Assembly (NCBI RefSeq): GCF_007846085.1
Contig: NZ_VOEJ01000006.1
Location: 186,001-250,000, forward strand
Direction of reading: 5' to 3'
Length of the DNA: 64,000 nt
Source of the DNA: Mucilaginibacter pallidiroseus
Lineage (GTDB): Bacteria > Bacteroidota > Bacteroidia > Sphingobacteriales > Sphingobacteriaceae
Part shown: positions 1 to 9,713 of the stretch, in pieces
Numbering within the stretch: the first letter of the stretch is position 1
Layout: every line of letters starts with the position of its first letter
Program-made: the position numbers and the translations under genes
Notes under the pieces: generated by a model
What the model saw: the letters and a program-made list of their open reading frames with translations, nothing else
Databases searched by the model: none
Told to the model about the DNA's origin: nothing

Positions 1-1
1 C

Positions 2-499
2 AACCTGGTACGCTTTATTTCGCTGGTGTTTTTGCAGGTGTTCCTGCTTAAGAATATCTCGCTATACAGCCTGTCAACCCCTTACCTGTATATATTATTT
101 ATATTGCTGCTACCGTTCGAAACGCCAAACGTACTGCTGTTTTTCCTGTCGTTTATATTAGGGTTAACCATTGATGCTTTTTATGATACGCCCGGCCTGC
201 ATGCGGCAAGTTGTGTGGTGCTGGCTTTGGTGAGGGTACTATTCATTAGTGTAACCGTGCAAAAAGATGGGTTTGATAACGAACCCGAGCCTACGCTGAG
301 CATTATGGGTTTCAGGTGGTTTTTTACGTACGCGCTGATACTCACATTGGCACACCATTTCTTTTTATTTAATCTGGAAGTTTTTCGTTTTGATGAGCTC
401 GAATACACACTAACACGCTTTTTATTCAGTTCAATATTTACTGTATTTTTAATGTTAGTATCGGGTTTAATATTTTTCAGAAGGAAAGAACGTAAATGA
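2..499 (+). CDS. mreD: Rod shape-determining protein MreD (5' end outside window)
   Basis: Very hydrophobic protein with about five membrane segments, in the position MreD occupies: directly upstream of PBP2 and rodA. MreD is an inner-membrane part of the elongasome that directs lateral wall synthesis (family knowledge). The frame is open to the window edge (first full codon at 2, reading N-L-V-R-F-I-S), so the gene is probably cut by the window; the GTG at 26 is only an internal candidate. At its end there is an ATGA overlap with the next gene, indicating translational coupling. MreD sequences diverge strongly, so the call rests on hydropathy plus context. Confidence 0.8.
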   Translation, partial: NLVRFISLVFLQVFLLKNISLYSLSTPYLYILFILLLPFETPNVLLFFLSFILGLTIDAFYDTPGLHAASCVVLALVRVLFISVTVQKDGFDNEPEPTLSIMGFRWFFTYALILTLAHHFFLFNLEVFRFDELEYTLTRFLFSSIFTVFLMLVSGLIFFRRKERK

Positions 500-2496
500 A
501 TAGTTTTTTTGAGCGGCGATATGTTGTTGCCGGTATCTTCATTACTTTCATATTGATATTGCTTGGCCGCCTGTTTTATATACAGGTTGTTGATGACCGG
601 TACTTTTTGTTTGCCAAAAACAACGTTGTTCGCCGTTTTGTGCAGTATCCCGCACGTGGGCCAATACTCGATCGTAAGGGCCGTATAATGGTGCAAAACG
701 AGCCTGTTTATGATATTATGGTTATACCCAAGCAGGTAAAACCGTTTGATACGCTAGAGTTTTGTAAGCTACTAGGTATTGACACCGCCGGCTTTAACAA
801 GCGTATGCTTAAGGCCCGCAAATACTCGCCTTACCTGGCATCGGCTTTCGAGAAGCAGCTTACTGCCGAGATGTACGCCGCGTTCCAGGAGCGTTTATCG
901 GAGTTTCCCGGTTTTTTCCCGCTGCAACGGCCAATGCGTACTTATCCGGATTCTTCTGCTGCGCAGTTTCTGGGTTATATCGGTGAGGCTACCGATGCCA
1001 TTATTAAACGCTCGGGCGGGTATTACAGTCCCGGAGATTATGTGGGCATAACAGGTGTAGAACGCTCTTACGAGGATGTTTTGCGCGGACAGCGGGGTGT
1101 AGAAAACCGATTGGTGGATTCGCGCAACGTGAGCCAGGGAAGTTATGCCGATGGTGCCTTTGATACCGTTGCCGTAGCAGGCGAACGCCTTACATCGTCA
1201 CTGGACTTAAGCATCCAGGATCTTGGCGAAAAATTGATGAAAAATAAAGTGGGTAGTATAGTGGCAATTGAGCCATCAACAGGCGAAATCCTTTGCTTTG
1301 TGAGCAGCCCCACTTATGACCCTAATTTGCTGGTAGGCAAGCAGCGCGGTAACAATGCCGCCGCTTTATATAAAGACCCTTACAAGCCTTTCTTTACACG
1401 CCCTGTGCAGGCTTATTATCCGCCGGGTTCATCCTTCAAGCCTCTAAGCGCGCTTATTGCCATGCAGGAAGGGGTAATAACGCCGCAAACCATATATGTG
1501 TGCCCGGGCTACTATCAATCGGGTAATAGGCGGGTAAAGTGTTTCCAGGGAGAAGTACACGGCGCCGTAAACCTTGCTGAAGCAGTGGCCCATTCATGTA
1601 ACGGGTATTTCTTTATGGCGTTTGATAAACTAATAAATCGCAACGGCGGCCGTAAAACAGATACATCATACAACTATTGGCGCAGCAATGTGGCTAAATT
1701 TGGTTTAGGCTCAAAACTTGGTGTTGATATCCCGGCAGAGGGTCGCGGTAATTTGCCGAAGGCTTCTTACTACGATAAGGTATATCGCAAAGGCGGCTGG
1801 CGCTCAAGCACGGTTATCTCTTTGGGTATTGGCCAGGGTGAGTTATTGGCTACACCGCTGCAGTTGGCCAACATCGAAGCCACAATTGCCAATCACGGGT
1901 TTTATTACAAGCCCCATTTAATCAAAGGCATCGGCGATAAGCAGGTTGTTAAACCCGAATTTACCGTACGCAATTATGTAGGTATCGACCCGCAATATTT
2001 TGAGCCTGTTATTGATGGTATGCAAAACGTGGTAGATTTTGGTACTGCCCGTGGATCAAAAATACCCGGCATTGTAATGTGCGGTAAAACAGGTACTGCC
2101 GAGGTTAAAGGGAAAAAGGATAACTCGGTATTTGTTGCTTTTGCACCAAGGGAAAATCCTAAAATAGCTATAGCCGTAGTAGTCGAAAACTCCGGCCAGG
2201 GTGCCACCTGGGCGGCGCCTATTGCCAGCTTTATAGTGGAAAAATACTTAACGGGAACATTAACAAAAAGAGGGATAGACCCTAATTACTATATCAACTC
2301 GAATTTGTTGCCAAACCTGTCGCCGCCTAAGCCGGTAATTAAAAAACTGGTGCCGACCGATACGCTTAAAAAGCCGGTACAGGCCGATTCGGCCCGCCAG
2401 TCGAAGTTAAAATCGGCTGCCAATAAAAAAGAACAAAGCAATAACCCAGCGGTAAAACAAACCACCATGCTTGCAAAACGTAAGGATAATGAATAA
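496..2496 (+). CDS. mrdA: Penicillin-binding protein 2 (peptidoglycan D,D-transpeptidase)
   Basis: 666 aa class B PBP that cross-links lateral-wall peptidoglycan as the partner of RodA. One N-terminal membrane anchor (about residues 10-30) is followed by the PBP dimerisation region and a transpeptidase domain with all three motifs: S312-S-F-K315 (catalytic Ser312), S367-C-N369 and K531-T-G533. The C-terminal tail (about 590-666) is rich in Pro, Lys and Ser and probably disordered. Its ATG overlaps the mreD stop by ATGA, and its 3' end overlaps rodA. The mreD-mrdA-rodA order is the standard Bacteroidota rod-shape operon. Confidence 0.95.
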   Translation: MNSFFERRYVVAGIFITFILILLGRLFYIQVVDDRYFLFAKNNVVRRFVQYPARGPILDRKGRIMVQNEPVYDIMVIPKQVKPFDTLEFCKLLGIDTAGFNKRMLKARKYSPYLASAFEKQLTAEMYAAFQERLSEFPGFFPLQRPMRTYPDSSAAQFLGYIGEATDAIIKRSGGYYSPGDYVGITGVERSYEDVLRGQRGVENRLVDSRNVSQGSYADGAFDTVAVAGERLTSSLDLSIQDLGEKLMKNKVGSIVAIEPSTGEILCFVSSPTYDPNLLVGKQRGNNAAALYKDPYKPFFTRPVQAYYPPGSSFKPLSALIAMQEGVITPQTIYVCPGYYQSGNRRVKCFQGEVHGAVNLAEAVAHSCNGYFFMAFDKLINRNGGRKTDTSYNYWRSNVAKFGLGSKLGVDIPAEGRGNLPKASYYDKVYRKGGWRSSTVISLGIGQGELLATPLQLANIEATIANHGFYYKPHLIKGIGDKQVVKPEFTVRNYVGIDPQYFEPVIDGMQNVVDFGTARGSKIPGIVMCGKTGTAEVKGKKDNSVFVAFAPRENPKIAIAVVVENSGQGATWAAPIASFIVEKYLTGTLTKRGIDPNYYINSNLLPNLSPPKPVIKKLVPTDTLKKPVQADSARQSKLKSAANKKEQSNNPAVKQTTMLAKRKDNE

Positions 2497-3760
2497 CCAC
2501 CAGCGCAGTTTCTTTTTTAATGTGGACTGGATAACGGTGTTGATTTATCTTGCCCTGTGCACCATCGGTTTATTTAATATACATGCCGCGGTATACGATG
2601 AAAATCACCCGCATATTTATGATCTGAGCACAAGCTCGGGCCACCAGTTAATCTTTATTATTTCCGGCATTGTCATAGGCTCGGTAATATTGCTGTTAGA
2701 GAGTCGATTTCTTTCAGCGCTTTCGCCCGCAATATACGTTGTTACCATCTTGCTGCTTATACTGGTGTTAGTAATAGGGCGTGGTGTGGGTGGCAACCAG
2801 GCCTGGATTGATCTGGGTGGCGGTTTTAAGTTGCAACCTTCAGAGTTTGCCAAGTTTGCCACCTGCTTGCTGCTTGCAAGATATTTGAGCGCTACCAACG
2901 TAAAGGTTACCGATACAAAATCGTTAATGATAGCAGGCGGTATTATCCTGCTGCCCATGATGCTCATCAAAATGCAGCCCGATGATGGCTCAACCCTGGT
3001 ATTTTGTTCGCTTATTCTCGTGCTTTATCGCGAAGGCCTTTCATCATACTTTCTTATCATCGGCGGTTTGCTGGCAACGCTGTTTATAACGTCGTTAATG
3101 TTCGAGGCCTGGCAGGTAGTTACCGTTGTGGTTATTGCTGCGGCGCTGCTCATTTTCATGCTTAAGCGCAACCGGACAATGGTGTTGAAGCTGCTTATCG
3201 GCACAATTATATCTATAGGCTTTGTATTTGCAGCTAAACCACTTTACGAAAAGGCTTTAAAGCCGCACCAGCGTGCGCGTATAGATATTGTACTTGGATT
3301 ATCGAAAGACAAAAAACACGTAGGCTATAACCAAAATCAGGCTAAAATTGCTATTGGTAGCGGGCGCGTGTGGGGCAAAGGTTATTTACAGGGTACACAA
3401 ACTAAATATTCCTTTGTACCTGCTCAAAGCACCGACTTTATTTTTTGTACCGTGGGCGAGGAGTGGGGTTTTGCTGGTTCGGTAACGGTAATGGGGCTGT
3501 TCCTGTTTTTGCTGTTACGCATCATCCAGATCGCCGAGCGTCAGCGTGCACCGTTTTCACGTATTTACGGTTATGGTGTAGCGTCGATCATATTTTGCCA
3601 CGTGCTCATTAATATTGCAATGGCTATAGGTATAATGCCGGTAATTGGCATTCCGTTGCCGTTCATCAGCTACGGTGGGTCATCACTTTGGAGCTTTACC
3701 ATCCTGCTGTTTATTCTGCTCAAACTCGACTCGAACAGGATGGGTATGAACTGGGCCTAA
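2489..3760 (+). CDS. rodA: Rod shape-determining protein RodA (SEDS glycosyltransferase)
   Basis: 423 aa SEDS-family polytopic membrane protein that polymerises lipid II glycan strands together with PBP2. About ten hydrophobic segments are visible, with SEDS signatures such as LQPSEFAKF, VPAQSTDFIF and a C-terminal GIPLPFISYGGSS. I chose the ATG at 2489 (8-nt overlap with the mrdA stop, AAGGA just upstream) over an in-frame TTG at 2471. Third gene of the rod operon; only 21 bp separate its stop from the converging gene. Confidence 0.95.
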   Translation: MNNHQRSFFFNVDWITVLIYLALCTIGLFNIHAAVYDENHPHIYDLSTSSGHQLIFIISGIVIGSVILLLESRFLSALSPAIYVVTILLLILVLVIGRGVGGNQAWIDLGGGFKLQPSEFAKFATCLLLARYLSATNVKVTDTKSLMIAGGIILLPMMLIKMQPDDGSTLVFCSLILVLYREGLSSYFLIIGGLLATLFITSLMFEAWQVVTVVVIAAALLIFMLKRNRTMVLKLLIGTIISIGFVFAAKPLYEKALKPHQRARIDIVLGLSKDKKHVGYNQNQAKIAIGSGRVWGKGYLQGTQTKYSFVPAQSTDFIFCTVGEEWGFAGSVTVMGLFLFLLLRIIQIAERQRAPFSRIYGYGVASIIFCHVLINIAMAIGIMPVIGIPLPFISYGGSSLWSFTILLFILLKLDSNRMGMNWA

Positions 3761-3781
3761 ACTTAATGCGCTTAAATCAAC

Positions 3782-4981
3782 TTAAGCGTAACGTCTTCTT
3801 AACAAAGCGTAAAACTTGTCGGCTGCGGCTTGCTTAGCTTCCCAATTGTTTTTGGTGACGTAATTGGTTTTCAAGAAACGATCTGCCTCTTCAAAATTTT
3901 TAAAACGATTAACAATTTCAATTGCTTCGCTGTAGGCAAGCGGGTAGCCATTAAACAAATCCTTAATAAACATCATTTTATCATTAAGGTTAATGGCCGA
4001 TTTTATGTCCGTTATCGGCGCTTGCATGCCCGCCGTATTGTGTTCTTTAAGTTTTGCTGCCATGCGCTCGTTAAGGCTCAATGACTTTTCCTCTGCATGT
4101 TTAGCGGCCTCGGGCTGGTATTGGCTGGTTTTAGGTGTATTATCAACCACTGGCTCGGGGTTGGTGGGCACATATGGCTCATCAATTTGGTCAAGCTCCG
4201 GGCTTTTAATTTCAGGTTCGGCAGGTTTAGCTGCAGGCGTTGGTTCAATGAACTGCGTTGCAGGTGTCGGCGCATCTTCATCTTCGTCCCAATTGTCTGC
4301 ATCGTCCAAAATCAGCTCATGGCGGATGGTGGTGGGCTCCTCACGCTCGAAAGAATATGTGTCTGCAGGTGCTGCGGGGGTCAGGTCTATTGCAGGAACA
4401 GGCTCTTCTTCGGCAGGGCGGCTAACCTCAAATTGTATTGGTGTGCTTTGTACGGGCCTCGGTGCTTCCGGCTTAAACGGTGGGCGCTCAATTGGTTTTG
4501 GCTGTACCAGCGGCTCAAAGTATTTCGGTTCGTTGCTTACAGGTTTTTTATCCTCAATGGGCGCAGCTTTTACCTCTTCGGGCTTTGGCGCTGGAGGTAC
4601 TATCGGCGTCTGTATAAAGTTGGTAAATACAGGCTCAGGCTTTAATGGCGCGGGCGGTTCCTCTTGCTTTAGCTCATAAACAGGCGGCTTGTCTGCTGGC
4701 TCTGCTTTAAAATCCTCATCGGCAGGCGGCGGCAAAATAAAAGTTGCCGTTTTTACTTCCGGCTTAACTTCCACATGTGGTGGCAATTGGGCAGGCTCTT
4801 TTTTTATTAAGTTAAGTTTGCGAAGTATCTCGGCATGGTCTTTTAAAAAATGGGTATTGGCAACAAATAGCTCAAGTTCAAGGTCGTTCAAACTGTCTGC
4901 GGTGGTTTGCAGGTATTCATATTGTTCGTTAAGCTCTTGTATAATCCCGCCTATTTTTCTAAATACTTCAGTTTGCTTCAT
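3782..4981 (-). CDS. Hypothetical Pro/Glu-rich protein
   Basis: 399 aa from the ATG at 4981; an in-frame extension reaches 5011 but adds an unlikely leader. Three parts are visible: an N-terminal predicted helical segment (about 1-75, with ELNEQYEYLQ), a long low-complexity middle of Pro, Glu, Lys and Ala (about 80-290) that is probably disordered, and a conserved-looking C-terminus (about 300-399) rich in charged helix with SLNERMAAKLKE and LNDKMMFIKDLF. No signal peptide or membrane segment. I recognise the C-terminal style from Sphingobacteriaceae hypotheticals but know no function. It diverges from the thymidine kinase gene. Confidence 0.8.
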   Translation of the reverse strand: MKQTEVFRKIGGIIQELNEQYEYLQTTADSLNDLELELFVANTHFLKDHAEILRKLNLIKKEPAQLPPHVEVKPEVKTATFILPPPADEDFKAEPADKPPVYELKQEEPPAPLKPEPVFTNFIQTPIVPPAPKPEEVKAAPIEDKKPVSNEPKYFEPLVQPKPIERPPFKPEAPRPVQSTPIQFEVSRPAEEEPVPAIDLTPAAPADTYSFEREEPTTIRHELILDDADNWDEDEDAPTPATQFIEPTPAAKPAEPEIKSPELDQIDEPYVPTNPEPVVDNTPKTSQYQPEAAKHAEEKSLSLNERMAAKLKEHNTAGMQAPITDIKSAINLNDKMMFIKDLFNGYPLAYSEAIEIVNRFKNFEEADRFLKTNYVTKNNWEAKQAAADKFYALLRRRYA

Positions 4982-5058
4982 GTGCCGTAATGTTAGGAAA
5001 ATGCCTATCAAAAATAGTATAAAATTCTGATATTAGCCGTTCACTAAAGTTTGAACAG

Positions 5059-5640
5059 TTGTACAGCGAGGAAGTTTTTAAAAGGCGAAATGAGTTGGGT
5101 GGATGTATCGAGGTTATCTGCGGATCGATGTTTTCTGGTAAAACCGAAGAGTTGATAAGGCGTGTAAACCGCGCACGGATCGCCAAGGTACAGGTAGAGA
5201 TTTTTAGCCCCGTTGCCGATACGCGTTACGATAAAAGCTCTGTGGTGTCACATAACTTAAATTCTATCCCGTCAGTACCTGTCAGCAAGTCGGCAGACAT
5301 TTTACCCCTTGCAGATCATATACAGGTGGTAGGTATTGATGAAGCCCAATTTTTTGACGATAACCTGCCCGAAGTATGCTTGCAACTGGCCAACAGCGGT
5401 GTGCGTGTAATAGTGGCCGGGTTGGATATGGATTTTAAGGGCCGCCCGTTTGGCAGTATGCCTCAAATTATGGCGATGGCCGAGTCTGTTACCAAGCTGC
5501 ATGCCGTTTGCGTAAAATGCGGAAGCCAGGCCATGTACTCTTACAGGTTGGTACCCGATGACAGCAAAATTTTACTGGGCGAGAAAGAAAGCTATGAAGC
5601 AAGGTGCCGTAAATGCTACAATCTTGATGGTAGCATATAA
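5059..5640 (+). CDS. tdk: Thymidine kinase (type II)
   Basis: 193 aa enzyme that phosphorylates thymidine to dTMP in the salvage pathway. P-loop G22-S-M-F-S-G-K28-T29, catalytic loop D94-E95-A96-Q97, and C-terminal zinc-ribbon cysteines (CVKCG and CRKC) fit type II TK. There is no ATG upstream of the P-loop in this frame; the TTG at 5059 gives the usual N-terminal length, so a TTG start is inferred. A terminator hairpin follows. Confidence 0.93.
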   Translation: MYSEEVFKRRNELGGCIEVICGSMFSGKTEELIRRVNRARIAKVQVEIFSPVADTRYDKSSVVSHNLNSIPSVPVSKSADILPLADHIQVVGIDEAQFFDDNLPEVCLQLANSGVRVIVAGLDMDFKGRPFGSMPQIMAMAESVTKLHAVCVKCGSQAMYSYRLVPDDSKILLGEKESYEARCRKCYNLDGSI

Positions 5641-5662
5641 CAAACCTGAGAAATTTTAAGCA

Positions 5663-5691
5663 GCCTCCTGATATAAACAGGGGGCTTTTTT
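5663..5691 (+). terminator. Intrinsic terminator after thymidine kinase
   Basis: GCCTCC at 5663-5668 pairs with GGGGGC at 5680-5685 across an 11-nt loop, followed by a T run. Lies 23 bp after the stop codon. Confidence 0.75.
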
Positions 5692-5777
5692 GTTGCCTGT
5701 TGCAATAATAAATTTACAAGGCTAATGTAAACAATAACGGCTTTGATGAAGTTAATTATAGGTAAATACACCTGATT

Positions 5778-6068
5778 ATGAGTGTGAGCCTACTTAGCTA
5801 TCTGCATTGCAGGAAGGATGCAGAACTTACCCTTGATGCCGAGTTAAAGCGGTTGGCAGATGCATCAAAGCTGGAGCCGGGATGCCTGGCTTACGAGTTG
5901 TACCAGTATAAAGACGACCCATTAAACTATGTTATTGAAGAGGAATGGGAAAATGAAGACCGGCTGGCGAGCCACATGGAATCGCCGCATTATAAAAGTT
6001 TTGTTAGGGTGTGCCCTACACTGCTTGAGCAGGCGGCCGACGTAAAAATGCTTACAAGGCTTGTGTAA
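5778..6068 (+). CDS. Antibiotic biosynthesis monooxygenase (ABM) family protein
   Basis: 96 aa, the single-domain ABM/YgiN-like size. Pattern matches the dimeric alpha-beta barrel fold: an N-terminal strand, then a helix with L-K-R-L, then EPGCLAYELYQ and the typical FVIEEEWE-like strand (YVIEEEWENED), then H-MESPHYKSF. Members are quinol monooxygenases or cofactor-free oxidases; the substrate cannot be read from the sequence. Stands alone between the TK terminator and a receiver gene. Confidence 0.85.
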   Translation: MSVSLLSYLHCRKDAELTLDAELKRLADASKLEPGCLAYELYQYKDDPLNYVIEEEWENEDRLASHMESPHYKSFVRVCPTLLEQAADVKMLTRLV

Positions 6069-6181
6069 CTGCATATTTTTTAAAATGTGTAGTCGTGGTA
6101 ATAAACAAAAAGTGCAGTAGCACGTTAATTACAACATAAACCACCATGCCGTTAAAAGGCATTGGCTTACGATATAGAATT

Positions 6182-6553
6182 ATGGCTGCAAAAAAGATTT
6201 TAGTTGTTGAGGATGACAGGGATATACGTGAAACCATTACTTATGCCCTTGAGCAGAATGGTTATGAGGTAATATCGTCTGAAAACTCGAGGATTTTAAA
6301 ATCTCTGGATAAGCACGCCCCTGATCTGATCTTGCTTGACAACTGGCTTACCGACTGGAGTAGCGATGCCAACGGTCAGCAATTAAGTAGGGAACTTAAG
6401 ACCAATCCTGCCACGAAGCATATTCCTGTGATATTGGTATCGGCCGTGAGTAACATTGCCAAAATTGCCGAGGACGGTCTTGCCGACGGATACCTGAAGA
6501 AACCATTCGATCTCGACGATCTTTCGGCCATTGTGAAAAAACACATTAAATAG
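6182..6553 (+). CDS. Single-domain response regulator
   Basis: 123 aa receiver only. Acidic pair E10-D11-D12, phospho-acceptor D53 (LILLDNW), and a K-K-P-F motif near the C-terminus. I took the ATG at 6182 (MAAKKILVVEDD) rather than the longer frame from 6146. No output domain is attached, so it must act by protein contact or phosphotransfer. No kinase is adjacent. A strong bidirectional terminator follows. Confidence 0.9.
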   Translation: MAAKKILVVEDDRDIRETITYALEQNGYEVISSENSRILKSLDKHAPDLILLDNWLTDWSSDANGQQLSRELKTNPATKHIPVILVSAVSNIAKIAEDGLADGYLKKPFDLDDLSAIVKKHIK

Positions 6554-6634
6554 AGTTGAAGGTGGAAAGTTAAAAGCTGAAAGCTTGGAAAATTCACCAA
6601 AGACAATTTACAGCCTAAAAGGGTTGTAGACGTT

Positions 6635-6667
6635 AAACGGCGATGATAATTATTATCATCGCCGTTT
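6635..6667. terminator. Bidirectional terminator, 15-bp perfect hairpin
   Basis: Inverted arms 6635-6649 and 6653-6667 (AAACGGCGATGATAA and its complement) with a 3-nt loop. A-rich on one side and T-rich on the other, between two convergent genes. Confidence 0.8.
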
Positions 6668-6733
6668 GCTTTATAGCCCTGTGTAAGCTTTTGAAAAGAC
6701 TTTGAACTTTCTACTTTAAACTTTCCACTCCAA

Positions 6734-8917
6734 CTAAAGCTTCATTCCCAATCCCAAATTGAAAGATACACCATCACCTGGCAAAATGCCGGGGCCGGGA
6801 TACATGTTTATGCGGCGGGTAAAATACTTTTCGTTAAGTACGTTGTTCATGTTAAAAGTAACGTGATACCTATTGAGAAAACGATAGTTCATGGCAAAAT
6901 CAACTAACTTGTAAGCAGGCACTATACCCGACGCACCTGTGGGGTTAAATGCAGTATTGTTGGCGTCACTAAAGTGTTTGCCTACATAGCTGAATAATAC
7001 CGTGCTGGTAATGGCTCCGCTTAAATAGGTCAGCCCGGTACGGTTTGTCCATGTAGGTGTACCCTCAATCTGATTTCCGGTAAGGCTGGTATTTACACCA
7101 GCTACGTTGATGGTTGCATTTTTATACCTGCCATGCGTATAGGCAAGCGTGTTAAAAATGCGCAGGTCGCTTTTGCTTTGTGAGTTAAAGCCGCGTATCA
7201 ACGAAATTTCGGTATAGGCTTCAATACCTTTAGCTACAGCATCGCCAATGTTGGTTAAGTAAAGGTGCGTAACGTTGGCTGCATCTGTAGTGGTAAGCGT
7301 ACCGGCCCTGTCGCCGTAGAAAACGTGAAAGGCGTTTACATCAAAGGTAAAGGCGTTTGCAATTTTGCCCCTGTAGCCTAAGTCAAAATCGTAACCTTTG
7401 CTGTCCTTCATGTTTGGATCAACAATGGTAAGCTGATCTGCTGGGGTAACGTTAGCATAAATGTACGGGCGGTAAGCCTGCGAAAAATTGCCGTAAAACT
7501 GAGTGGCCCGGCTTACCTGGTACTGCAAACCTGCACCAAATAACGGGAAGTTGCGGTTGCCTCTATATGATACCGACACGGTACGGTTAACAATCACACC
7601 ACTCATATCGGTATTAATAACTTCAAAACGTGCGCCGGGTGTGAACGACAATTTATCCGTCAGGCGGAAAAGGTTCTCGGCAAAAACTGCATAGTTGGTA
7701 GTTTTTAAATGCAGGTCGATGCCGTAATCTTTGGTAAGACTCAGGTCGAAGTTTGTCGCTGTTGTGCCGGTGCCACGCTGTTTGCGCTTTGTTACGCCAT
7801 CAAAAAAGCGTACGCCTGTTGCCAGGGTGCTGCTAACACGCGCAATGCTGTAATCGTGTTTTAAACGAGCCTCGGTAGTAAAACCGGTGTAATAGTCGCG
7901 GTCAACCTGGCGTGGGTTAAAAGTACCCAGGGTACGGTTCAGCGTATCGTCCACGTTTGATGGTGCTATAAATTGCACGCTGTTACGCTCGCCGATAATC
8001 ATGTGCGATGTTACTTCCAGATGCGTATTAGGGCTAAAATCGTAATTAAACAATATAGCCGGTATGTTGATGACCGGGTTAAAGAAATTACGGAAACGGT
8101 TTGAATGCCTGCTGGTAACAGCGTACTGTGCATCTGTTAAGCCACCTGCAATCTGCTGCACATAGTCTGACCGTGAAAACTGGAAGGCAATGCTACCCTT
8201 GCTGTTAAACTGATACTTGATGTTGGCATAATAGGCGTGGGCATTAAACGCGGCATCCGGCCGCCAGCCATTGCCGGTGCGGCTGCTGAAATAGGCGTAG
8301 TAGCTTGCTTTACCAACCTTGCCGCCAATAGCGTTATAAGAGTTTATGAAGCGGTTGGAGCCTGCCGTTTGCTCCGTTTCAAACCCGAAAGCTTTGGTGG
8401 CGTCCGGCTCTTTGATCTTGAAGTTTACCATGCCGCCAAACTGGCTGCCAAATTGCAGGGCTGCTGCTCCACGTACATATTGCACCTCGCCAATGGCCTG
8501 AAAGGGCATGTTGTAATGGTTTTCGGGGTAGCCAAACATATCCGAGTTGGTGTTATAGCCGTTTTGCCTGATGTTGGTTTCAATAGACCGGTGCATGTCC
8601 GTACCGCGTGTACCAATGTTTAGTTGCAGGCCCGCGCCGTCCATTTCCCAAACATTAATGCCCGGTACCTGCGAGAACAACGTACGCGCTACATTACCCG
8701 CAAGGTTGGCCTTACCCGGGTCGGCATAAACCAGGTTGGTTTTTTTGCCCGAAAAAATATAGTTGCCGGATACCTCCGGTAATGACTTGCTGCGCGATTC
8801 ACGTACAAGTACGCTATCTAAAAGTACGGTGTCTTTTTTTGTGGTTTGTGCTGTTGCAATATGGTGTAAGCTTGGCAGCAATGCACTTGCCGCAAGCACT
8901 TTGTATAAAAGTTTCAT
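6734..8917 (-). CDS. TonB-dependent outer-membrane receptor, FecA-like
   Basis: 727 aa. Signal peptide (about 1-23, ending ATAQ), a TonB-box-like stretch (DTVLLDSVLV) right after it, a plug domain (about 60-170, with QVPGINVWEMDG and LQYGS-like AALQFGSQFGG) and a 22-strand barrel ending in the usual aromatic/hydrophobic terminus (FNLGLGMKL). The closest memory is the Fe(3+)-dicitrate receptor FecA group of Bacteroidota, which lacks the carboxypeptidase-like N-terminal extension of SusC proteins. Ligand is inferred as a ferric chelate only. The next small gene upstream may belong with it. Confidence 0.88.
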   Translation of the reverse strand: MKLLYKVLAASALLPSLHHIATAQTTKKDTVLLDSVLVRESRSKSLPEVSGNYIFSGKKTNLVYADPGKANLAGNVARTLFSQVPGINVWEMDGAGLQLNIGTRGTDMHRSIETNIRQNGYNTNSDMFGYPENHYNMPFQAIGEVQYVRGAAALQFGSQFGGMVNFKIKEPDATKAFGFETEQTAGSNRFINSYNAIGGKVGKASYYAYFSSRTGNGWRPDAAFNAHAYYANIKYQFNSKGSIAFQFSRSDYVQQIAGGLTDAQYAVTSRHSNRFRNFFNPVINIPAILFNYDFSPNTHLEVTSHMIIGERNSVQFIAPSNVDDTLNRTLGTFNPRQVDRDYYTGFTTEARLKHDYSIARVSSTLATGVRFFDGVTKRKQRGTGTTATNFDLSLTKDYGIDLHLKTTNYAVFAENLFRLTDKLSFTPGARFEVINTDMSGVIVNRTVSVSYRGNRNFPLFGAGLQYQVSRATQFYGNFSQAYRPYIYANVTPADQLTIVDPNMKDSKGYDFDLGYRGKIANAFTFDVNAFHVFYGDRAGTLTTTDAANVTHLYLTNIGDAVAKGIEAYTEISLIRGFNSQSKSDLRIFNTLAYTHGRYKNATINVAGVNTSLTGNQIEGTPTWTNRTGLTYLSGAITSTVLFSYVGKHFSDANNTAFNPTGASGIVPAYKLVDFAMNYRFLNRYHVTFNMNNVLNEKYFTRRINMYPGPGILPGDGVSFNLGLGMKL

Positions 8918-9000
8918 TACAATGTTACTGATGGAAAAAATAGATTAATACAATAGCGCACGGCATAAGCTATCCGTGATTTTATCGCTAAAAAAATGCA

Positions 9001-9552
9001 TTAAACTATTACTGCCGGAGGGCGGCCTTGTACGGGCAGAAATGGTTGCGGAATATCCGAAAAAGCATCTGCCTTAACTAAAGGCTGCTTTTCCTCAAAT
9101 GATAAAAAGCGATAATCAAAGCTTAGCAATTGATAGGTGTTATCGGCACCGCCTTTTTTTACACCATTATGCTGGTTGGCATCCTTTGCAGGTATATCGT
9201 TGATTTGCCTTGCGTTAATAATATTGCCTTCTATCAGTTTGGTTTTAGCGTAGTTGGGTACAACCTTTACGTAAAGCGTATCCTTGGTGTACTTTAGCTT
9301 CACGTAGTTGTAACAGGCATTTTTTAACTGTATTTGCCCGTTAACATTTTTATAATCATTCCACTCGTTTATTGCCGGCAGGTTTTGCTTTATCTTAAGC
9401 TCGATAAGTGTGTTAGGGTTGTAAAGGTTCTTGCTTATCAGCTCATTCATAAACGCATCCGACTTTTTGAGCAGATACAGGTGTACCAGCATGTATCCAC
9501 CTAAATTAAAAAAGTGAATAACCAAAAGCGTTATGGCAATAAATCGTTTCAA
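9001..9552 (-). CDS. Hypothetical membrane-anchored protein
   Basis: 183 aa; one N-terminal hydrophobic helix (about 3-28) and a soluble remainder predicted outside the membrane, ending in a Pro-rich tail (QPFLPVQGRPP). Motifs such as SKNLYN, NYVKLKYTKDTLYVKVVPNY and ARQIND are ones I associate with an uncharacterised Sphingobacteriales family found beside TonB receptors. Same strand as the receptor, 83 bp upstream of it, so possibly co-transcribed. Function unknown. Confidence 0.75.
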   Translation of the reverse strand: MKRFIAITLLVIHFFNLGGYMLVHLYLLKKSDAFMNELISKNLYNPNTLIELKIKQNLPAINEWNDYKNVNGQIQLKNACYNYVKLKYTKDTLYVKVVPNYAKTKLIEGNIINARQINDIPAKDANQHNGVKKGGADNTYQLLSFDYRFLSFEEKQPLVKADAFSDIPQPFLPVQGRPPAVIV

Positions 9553-9713
9553 AAATGAGTTTTATGGACGGTTACAATGTTAATAAAATTGGCCGGTTGA
9601 TGCAATTTTCAGTCATTTTTAAGAGATGGTTCAACTGTCTTTATTAACTTTTTATTAATTTAAATTACCTTTACCCGCCAACACCAAATGGCTTTTATCA
9701 TCAATTGAGTTTA

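Noticed and set aside
3993..4679. 228-aa Ser/Gly-rich plus-strand ORF
   Set aside because: Mirror of the low-complexity Pro/Glu gene on the minus strand.
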